This document shows positions 56,587 through 64,000 of a stretch of 64,000 nucleotides of DNA, piece by piece. The notes beneath the pieces are model-generated. The model saw nothing but the letters and a program-made list of their open reading frames with translations, ran no database searches and had not been told where the DNA came from. The stretch covers positions 77,177 to 141,176 of the forward strand of contig CM034613.1 in assembly GCA_020091685.1 (NCBI GenBank). Direction: 5' to 3'. Position 1 is the first letter of the stretch; the number at the start of each line of letters is the position of its first letter. A program made the position numbers and the translations under genes. Origin of the DNA: Lutjanus erythropterus (taxonomy: Eukaryota; Chordata; Actinopteri; Lutjaniformes; Lutjanidae).

Positions 56587-59500
56587 ATGGCCGAATCGGC
56601 GTTAGCTGAAAACATCGGGAGAGCCGTTTTGGCGGCCATTCGCACATTTTCGGCAACCACCACAGGGCCAGTACCACCACAGGCCACCTCGGTAAGTGTG
56701 TTTTCCAAATCACATAGCATCGGGTACCATTATTTATCCAGGCTAACTTTACAGATTTTCTATTAGTAAGAAGTGCACCAATGCACTTCATGTGTAACGT
56801 TAGCGTACTTGTTTTATTTACACTGCTGGCCCAGCAGCATAAATGGGCATAAAACTCACACCGTGTTGTTGTTAATGAGCTGAAAAACAAGATGTGTAAA
56901 CGTGAGTTCAAGATTACGTGAAGAAATTCTGAGGAGCAAAGCAGATCATATAGAGCATTAGTTACAGCTAACGGAGACTACTGTCTCCCCTCAGGGCACC
57001 AAATTACACTGTAAATTGTTGGCCAGATAGAAATCTGACACTGTCCCCCATCAGACATGTCACCTCGGCTTACCTGCTCTAACTGTTAGGCTAGAGAGAG
57101 AGAGTAATGCTGATGGAGGACAGAGGCAGTCTTAATGAGAAAAACATTTAATTTAACATGAATAAGGTACCACAGTGCATGAAAAAGCATACAATGTACT
57201 GTATCTCTTTACATGTTCCTGCTTTTTGTCCTGCCAATCACATCTCTGGTTTTTACCTGCTGGGCCTATAAACACATGAAAGAAAACAACAACATTATTC
57301 TGCAATAATAATATTTTGTCAATGTCTCTTCAGGCTCCCAACACTAACACACCTGGGCCTGCCACACACCCACCTCCACTGGGACATCACACCGCTTGGT
57401 ATACTTTCATACTATGTAACCTAGCTGGCTGTTTGTGTTTTTAAATCTGTGTGGTGTATTGTTTCCACATTACTTCCAACCACGGTGGTATATTTTACAC
57501 AACACCAGTATTTTGATGGGTTGATGATGCTGTTAGTTAGTTTGTTTGCATCTACAGTTTGCATTCACTATGAACCTAAAAGTTATTGCTCTTTGTCATG
57601 CATGTCTAATTAATAACTGATTTCAGGTTCCTTCCATTGGTCCCACAAAGGCCTGCAGCCACTACATACTCACATTTTGTGAGAAGAAATAAAGCCTGTA
57701 AACACTACACTCGAGATGTTGTGTGTTTGCCTTTTCCAAGCTTCAACTTCCACATCCCAGGAAACTGAAGACTGAAGCACAACTGAGGAAGGAAATGATG
57801 GCCATTTTCAGGAGGTCTTTTGCATTGGCTATGGACCAGTCATTCCCTTTGAGTATTTAAGCAAGTTAAGGGGATGTAAGAGACTTATGAAGCCAAATGT
57901 CTCAAGCACTTTTTCACGGGTGGAAGAGAGGTTGCCTCCATCAGTTCAGCAACTTGTCTGTACTTAATGGCATTAATCCATAAACCCGCTCAGTGAACAG
58001 TTTATATTACAGTACTCAGTTTTAGTTTTAGTCATGGACAACATTCAGTGTATTACAAGAAAATATGTATGTTACTTTTGTACTTCTTTATATACAGTTG
58101 TACTCATGTTTACATATACCCTGGCAGAATTTGTGAAGAGTTAGTGGCTGGGTGAAGCCATTTATTATCACACAATTGTGTTTGATCTTTTAAATCCTAA
58201 TGATAAGAGCAACACCAAAATGGCCCTGATCAAAAGTTTACATACCTCAAGGTTTTACCCTGATAATAAACAGACTGGACACAGACAGGTTTAAATGGCT
58301 ACTCAGGTAACTGTCCAAGCCTGTAACTTGATTACTTGTAATTAGCCTGTGTATAAAAAGTCAGGAGATTCTGGGCTCTTGACGAACACCTGCACATTTC
58401 ATCCATAGCTGCACTGACTTTGCTGGATTCTTAGCCAGTGAAAGCAAAAGAACTGTCAAAAGTTCTGAGGGAGAAGGTTGTTCAACATTAAAACAGAAAA
58501 AGGATTAAAAAGATATCCAAAGATTTGAGAATGCCAATCAGCAGTGTTCAAGCTCTCATAAAAGTGGAAATTGAGGGGTTCTGTTGATACCAAGCCACAG
58601 TCTGGTAAACCATCAAAATGTGTTGGTCAGACTCTCTGATGATCAATTTTTATATGATTGTGTTATTTTAGGATGTCTCACATTTTAATTTGAATCCCAT
58701 TAAAAATAAGAGAAATGTGTTTTGCCTGATCACTCATGTTTTTCTTAAAGAATGGTACACAGTTACAAAATCTTCCAGGGTATGTCAACTTATGAGCACA
58801 ACTGGAAATAACAGCCTTTTTCAAGTGAATTTAGTGTTAAATACTTTGCATTGTCACCAACTTGATGTATTATAAATCGCACATAACATTCTGTTTTTTT
58901 CTCCAGGAGGAACCTGAGGAACTCTCTGATAGTGTCTTTGAAAGTCCTGTGTCCCGGAGAAGGAGATGTGGGTCTGAATTTAAATTGTTGTCTTGCAACA
59001 GGTTATAGGCACAGTCAACGGTTACTTTCACTGCAATGATTTTATCATTTATTTATTTAAAAAAAGTCTTATCTGTTCTAATTCTGCTCATCCCAACATT
59101 CAGATATGGTAATTATAAATGTTATGTATTTTGTTTCCAATTACTGCTATATGTTTTCCTTTCTTCTTTCTGTCCATAACATCATGTCATGTAGTTCGCT
59201 CAGTGTCACTTCTGCAAGTGAAAGTGGGCTCATCACTGAAGGGAATGAAAGTGACAGACCGCAAGAAAGTCCATTCTGTCAAGGTAGTAGGTTAAAACAC
59301 TTGTTTATATTATGTTTTCTATGGGCTGTATGGTAACTCAGGTTCAAACTCTGGTCCAGCCGTGGAACTTTTTGTGGAGTTTGCATTTTCTTGTGTTTGT
59401 GTGGGTTTCTCCACCATCAAAAACAGGCACATTTAGATTAATTATCCAGTCAGTCAGAGTTGGTTCCTGGGCACTGTGCTGTGGCTTCCACTGCTCCTCT

Positions 59501-62125
59501 GGGATGGGTTAAATGCAGAGGACAAGTTTCACTGTACATTGTATGAGTGATACTTGACAACACAGTAATTACTGCTTTATTTACTGGAAAAGTTAAGTTC
59601 ACACTTAAGGATTGTAGCCCAATTTTCAATTTGCTGACAGCAATCAACAAACTTCAACCAATGAAGACAGGCCTCTGCTGTCATTCACAGTTGCTCACTG
59701 AACACAACCTTACATGCATCTATGTATATGGAGGGGCACAGTAATATATTTTTCACATCAGCCTACACAAGCTTGTCAGTATTTGTAAATTTCTTTATCC
59801 CTGCAGGCAGCTATACATTTCATCATGAATGTTTTTCGCCAGTAGCAGCAATATTAATAACTTGATGTTACTTCATGACAAAATGGTGTTTGGAGACCAG
59901 ACTCATTTCTGATCCTTTGTGCTTAAAATGATCATGTCATTATGTCATGAAGTGCAAGCCACAACACTTGAGTACAAGACAGACAGTTGTGTAGTGTGAA
60001 CAGTACAGTGATTAAGACTTTGAAAATCATGTAGAAAAGCATCAAAGCTTAACATAAAATGCCAACCTGACAGAATTTGTCGTTTTGTCAGCCTCATTGT
60101 GATCACTGTAAGCAACCTGTGAACTGTATTTGGATTTCATGTCTTGATTGACAAATCATCATAAAAGGTGTAGGGGAGAGGTGTAAGGAGAGGCAGCTCT
60201 CAAACCTGGCTTTAAATTGTTTTAAGGAAACACACTTGAAAGATGGAATAAAGATGAAGTTGCACTTAGATAAAATATGATTAACATCATCACTAAAATA
60301 TTACCCTTGACCTCCTTTTTATTTATAGTGCGGACTACAGTGCCTTCACCACTGAGGAAAGTGAGGCAGATGTCAGGAGACAGAGAGCAGTACTCAAGAT
60401 AGTGAAAATCAGGGCCAGGCAGGGACCTGAGACAATTGTTTCCTTATGATGTGGCATTTGTAAGATATGGTTTGGGCTTCATAGAAATACATCAGTGTAG
60501 ATGTTGGTTTGTTTACATTATGAACCTTTATCTATCTATTAGGCTGAAGGTATGACCTAAAATTCATAACACGGTATAAATTGAATCCCTTCACGGTAAC
60601 GGTATTTATCGCGTATAAATGTTATGTGTAAAACTTATAATGGAAGTGTTTCTGAATGAGTTTTGTAGTCCCTTAGCAAAACTAAATTGATTTAAAAACA
60701 ACAACAACAAAAAAGCAAAAATATAATGTAATTTTTTGAGCATTTATTGTGCAGAAGAACAACAGAAGTAGGATAGTGCTTCAGAAGTACAAAAATTTTA
60801 CAAAACCTGGATAGTGGATATTGTAAACAGTACTTCAAGTAAGAGAGGTTTTCTATAAGGCAAATGGCAAAACAGTGAAAAGTTTCTGTAATCCTGTAAA
60901 AATCTGTAAACCCAAGTAAAGAATGTGAGTATTTTTTCCATCACAGCAGGTCAGTGATCAGTGTTTCAGTGACTTCTGTGGATCAGTGAATAGTGTTTTA
61001 TTTATGGCAGCCCGCCACATTAAAAACATCTGCACCAGGACATGATTTCCTATTTTTGAGTTGGCGTGACTTTTTTCGGTCGTGGTCTAGAAGGTAACTC
61101 TTATTTGACAACTCGCGCAATCTTTCGCGGTGTAGGGTTCCCTTCTAGACACGACCTCTGTGTCTCTGTCAAACTACAAACAGCAGACTGTCTGTAAACA
61201 ACACGATGTTACACTCTGCAGAGTTTCATACAAAGACTTTATTTGTGTGGACATCCAGGTTTGTTTTGTCACCAATTTTTGCATTTTTATTTTTTTATTT
61301 TGGCATCAGTGATTGATTAGTGATCAGTCTGCCCTCCTCTCCTCTCACCTGTTCACTCTGCTCACAGAGAAACACAGACTCTCCTGTTTTACGATAGGCC
61401 TCCTTATACAGTTGTTTAATTTTATAAGAGCATCTGGTTGGTGTCGGTGTCATTAACCATCACGTTAGTTTCTGTTGTAATAAACCTGCTGGCACAACAG
61501 TCTCCTCCACACAGCTTCTCTGCAATTGGTCTGTGCGCTTCCTGATCAGCTTAACCAGCACCAGAAAGACTAGAAAGTTGCGCCAGTTAAAATAGAAGCA
61601 TCCTGTAAAAAAATAAAATCTATTAATAACACTGGTTGTAGGTCCGGTCCGTATATGACGAAGGCCTGGGTCCAACTCGCCACACATCTGGCAGATGACA
61701 TTTTTGCTCAACATCTGACTTTTTAAACCCGAACCACGCCCAAATCATGGATGTAGCACGTTTCTTTTTTTTTTTTTGTTGTTTTGTTTTTACTAGCCCC
61801 TCCTTTCTCCGCTGCTACTGTGTTGCAGCCATTTTCACACCAAAGCAGGTGTGATGACGCTATCGACGGTATGATGGCAGAGCACAAATCTCTACCGTGG
61901 CCAAATTTATATCGTTTACCACATATCATGTATACCACGCAGCCCTACTATCTATCAATCCATTAAGTGTTGACAACATATTTTGGGCTTTCTGCTGATT
62001 TTTTGGCTGTACTTGTTTATCTTTGTTTGCTCAGCCCTGTTTATCTGGAGGAAGATGAGGCCTGAAGAGGCAATTCAGCGTAGTCTTCTAGAAGAGTTTG
62101 ATGGACCTGCTGTTCAAACTTTAAA
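56587..62125 (+). CDS. Teleost HECT/G2E3-like gene, 5' part, probably degenerate
   Basis: Exons 56587-56691 (MAESALAENIGRAVLAAIRT), 57334-57398 (Pro/Thr-rich) and 57627-57768 join with correct phases and GT-AG sites. The third has RRNKACKHYTRDVVCLP and then meets TGA in frame. A separate open stretch at 57780-57962 continues family-like sequence (IPFEYLSKLRGCKRLMKPNV) in another frame. Further exon-like segments after good acceptors are 58907-58972, 59195-59283, 60329-60447 (YSAFTTEESEADVRRQR) and 62035-62125 (MRPEEAIQRSLLEEFDGP, gtaaga donor). The layout resembles teleost genes named G2E3-like, whose C-terminal HECT ubiquitin-ligase domain would lie further right and is not seen. The in-frame stop suggests a pseudogene or a missed exon. 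Confidence 0.5.
58088..58806. mobile_element. Tc1-like element remnant
   Basis: The left end reads acagttgtactcatgtttac and the complement of the right end reads cagttgtgctcataagttga. The interior keeps Tc1-like phrases (aaaagtttacatacctcaag; ggattaaaaagatatccaaa), but the transposase is mostly deleted. It lies in an intron of the HECT/G2E3-like gene. Confidence 0.6.
60541..61952. mobile_element. Element with 'ggtatgacctaaaattca' end, containing hAT family C
   Basis: The left end reads aggctgaaggtatgacctaa, then aattcataacacggtataa; the right end reads ttatatcgtttaccacatat, then accacgcagccctac. These are imperfect inverted ends of a common teleost hAT class. Inside at about 60940-61690 lies an inverted copy of family C. 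It sits between the 60329 and 62035 exon-like segments. Confidence 0.55.
60940..61690 (-). mobile_element. hAT family C, third copy (inverted)
   Basis: Complement of the 36945-37790 region: gggttcccttctagacacga, ctgtcaaactacaaacagca, ttggtctgtgcgcttcctga and ttaaaatagaagcatcctgt all match. Neither terminal CAGGGGT end is present. Confidence 0.8.
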
Positions 62126-63330
62126 GTAAGAGTTACAAGTAATTTTATTACAGTAAATATCTTCTTTATACCAGTGTAAACATTGCAAACAACATGGAAC
62201 AGTTATGAAGCTCAGCGTAAGTTCAGTCAGGAAGACCTTATATTACTTGCCTTCATTCATAGCTTTCCTTTATTCCGCTCTCCTCCTCTAATCAGCTGTT
62301 GTGGGCGCTCACCTTCGCCTTTACTATCCAATCAGATTTTGCCATGGTTGCGATAGCCAGTCAATTTGTTGCTACAAACTTTAAATCGCTCTGTCTTTGC
62401 TCCATCAGTTGTCATTCAGTCAGGCCGCGCAACTGGCTCATGTTTTACTCACCATTCGCTGCCTGGTGCACCTCAAGTGATTCCTACCACAACCGATTCC
62501 CGAGGGCTTCAGCCCTGACTTCCTCCTCTCTTCTGATGGCTCTCCAGACGAGGCCGAGCTTCTTATCCCATATTCGCGGAACCAGCGTTCTCCTGCAGCT
62601 GGCATGCACTCTTCCAAATCGCGAGTTACCGAACAAGTGCTGTGTTCATCAGAGTTTGCTCCCAGGGCAAGATTCAACGCTGTCGGCCCCTGCCGTGTGC
62701 TCACGGCCACTAAGAACCAGGAAACCAGGCTTCCTAAGCGATGAAAGGAGGCCTCCACTGCACTTCGATCTCTGCTCCCTCCTCCTCTATCCCAGGCACC
62801 GTGGACAACTCCTGCCCTCCTCCTGCAGTCTACCGACTCTCATCATGCCATCGACGCATGCCTCCAAGCGCTGAGACCGCCTCAACCCGCCTCGCTCCTA
62901 GTGTCTCTGTGCTGCCAGGCCCCATGCTGCAGTCACTCCTCCGCCACGGGAACCTCTCAGGTTCCCGGCTTCAGCCGCTCCAGACCCTCCTAGGTAGGCC
63001 GTATAACTCAAGCAGCAAATATATCCAGCGCATGAGATCAGTTCTCTGCTGTAGACAATAACTTGGGTAGCCTTTTCATGCATCCCCGAGTGCGTTAAGC
63101 ATGGCCACAAGGAAGCATTACTGCTGTGTTCAAAAACTGCTGATCCCGGCTGATCATAGATTATCTATTGGGCATTATTATTTATCGCCTTGCATATATC
63201 GTATGTATCTGTCAGTCTACCCAGAGAGCAGGCAGAACTGATGCTATTTGGCCTAATCAGCTTAATTATATCTGTATGGAAGGAACATATTTATTAAGCC
63301 TTTCTCGGTAAAGTATAGCACACAAGATAC
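62126..63330. other. GC-rich decayed patch (62290-63060) and flanks
   Basis: Open frames of 90-190 residues occur on both strands. Short protein-like pieces (for example LGRPYNSSSKYIQRMRSVL, 62741-63061 frame) suggest a decayed retroelement or pseudogene, but no domain was recognised. Base composition differs sharply from the surrounding AT-rich DNA. Confidence 0.35.
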
Positions 63331-64000
63331 TTTTTTTTTTTTTTAATATTCTTTTATTGCCGAGTGCACACTGGGTAGAATACATGTCTCTTACAAAGCA
63401 ATCATAGATTTTTATGTTTTGTAATATATAAAATAAAAATAAAATACACAAAGAAAAAAAACAAAAACAAAACATAAAACATAACAGCAACATCAAATTT
63501 GAATAGATTGGATATGACAATATGACGGATTTCCACACAGCTTGGGTTCTGTGGCAAACAACAACAAGAAAAAGGTGTAAGCCTGAGCTGGAAGTTTATA
63601 GAACAACGATGGCAACAGAAACTAAACAGAAGCTATGCGTCTGACGACAAATGAAATCAATATCATTTGACAGGAAAAGAACCTTTTACAGTCAGCATCA
63701 TCACAGAATTATCATGAGAAGATGTTCATATTGTAACCTTGACTTCACTCGAGTCCTTCAGGTACTTTAATACAGGTTCCCATACTTTATCAAAAATTGC
63801 CTGTCTGCCTGCATTCTTAAATCTAAGTTTTTCCATGCACAGGGTCTCGCTGAGCCCTCAGCCACATTTCAATTGAAGGTACATTATCTGACTTCCAGTG
63901 TCTTAAAATAAGTCTTTTAGCCAAAATGGCACCAAACATAAAGACTGCTGCAAAGACTTTGTACTGTTAGAATAATGAGTTGAATCACCCGCTGATCCCA
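63331..64000 (-). mobile_element. L1-type LINE, 3' end (partial)
   Basis: A poly-T run at 63331-63344 marks the A-tail of a minus-strand element that continues beyond the right edge. Near 63840-63960 the complement encodes pieces such as GAILAKRLILRHWKSDNVPS and WLRAQRDP in frames broken by stops, which resemble the ORF2 C-terminus of teleost L1/Tx1-type LINEs. It is in the opposite orientation to the L1 at 43135. Confidence 0.6.

Noticed and set aside
62299-63061. Plus-strand frames of 191 and 106 codons
   Set aside because: GC-rich patch with open frames on both strands; no recognisable domain. Kept only as a decayed patch.
1-64000. tRNA, rRNA, microRNA hairpin or CRISPR array
   Set aside because: None was recognised by reading; a tRNAscan or covariance search would be needed to exclude small RNA genes.

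Overview
The window is vertebrate genomic DNA. It is almost certainly from a ray-finned (teleost, probably percomorph) fish: intron-rich genes sit in a dense field of teleost-type hAT, Tc1/mariner, CACTA (EnSpm), PIF/Harbinger-like and piggyBac-like elements, L1/Tx1-type LINEs and a BEL/Pao retrotransposon. There are two assembly gaps (1-493 and 25414-25913). There is no prokaryotic gene organisation and no CRISPR. Most open frames are chance frames in introns or repeats, so genes were called from splice sites, phase agreement between exons, and recognisable protein sequence.

Region 1 (about 1.0-22.3 kb, minus strand) is the 5' half of an EHBP1-family gene, best matched to EHBP1L1. Eight coding exons with consensus splice sites and matching phases encode the N-terminal C2 (NT-C2) domain and the start of a proline/serine-rich linker. 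The start codon is at 22118 in a GC- and CpG-rich promoter region. Intron 1 is about 16.7 kb and holds many small DNA transposons and LINE remnants. The rest of the gene lies beyond the left edge.

Region 2 (22.3-33.3 kb) is intergenic: AT-rich DNA, a possible TATA promoter with a first exon on the minus strand near 24.7 kb, a dead Tc1 transposase, a BED-finger hAT exon, and rearranged pieces of a repeated hAT element.

Region 3 (33.5-55.1 kb) is a deep nest of mobile elements. A decayed BEL/Pao retrotransposon (minus strand) is broken in its integrase by a 9,976-bp CACTA-like element (40538-50513). That element has a 2-bp target duplication, and removing it restores the reading frame. The CACTA-like element carries C-terminal exons of a teleost multigene-family protein and is itself split by an L1 (43135-49359, 16-bp target duplication). 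The L1 is in turn interrupted by a second insert carrying an apparently intact seven-exon gene, possibly of the same broad family. Just left of the BEL/Pao pol gene, a 5.75-kb hAT (perfect 8-bp target duplication) holds two further elements, one with a candidate two-exon transcript.

Region 4 (55.2-64.0 kb) holds a hexamer-based minisatellite, the first exons of a plus-strand gene resembling teleost HECT/G2E3-like proteins (probably degenerate), another copy of the region 2 hAT, a GC-rich decayed patch, and the 3' end of an L1-type LINE on the minus strand.
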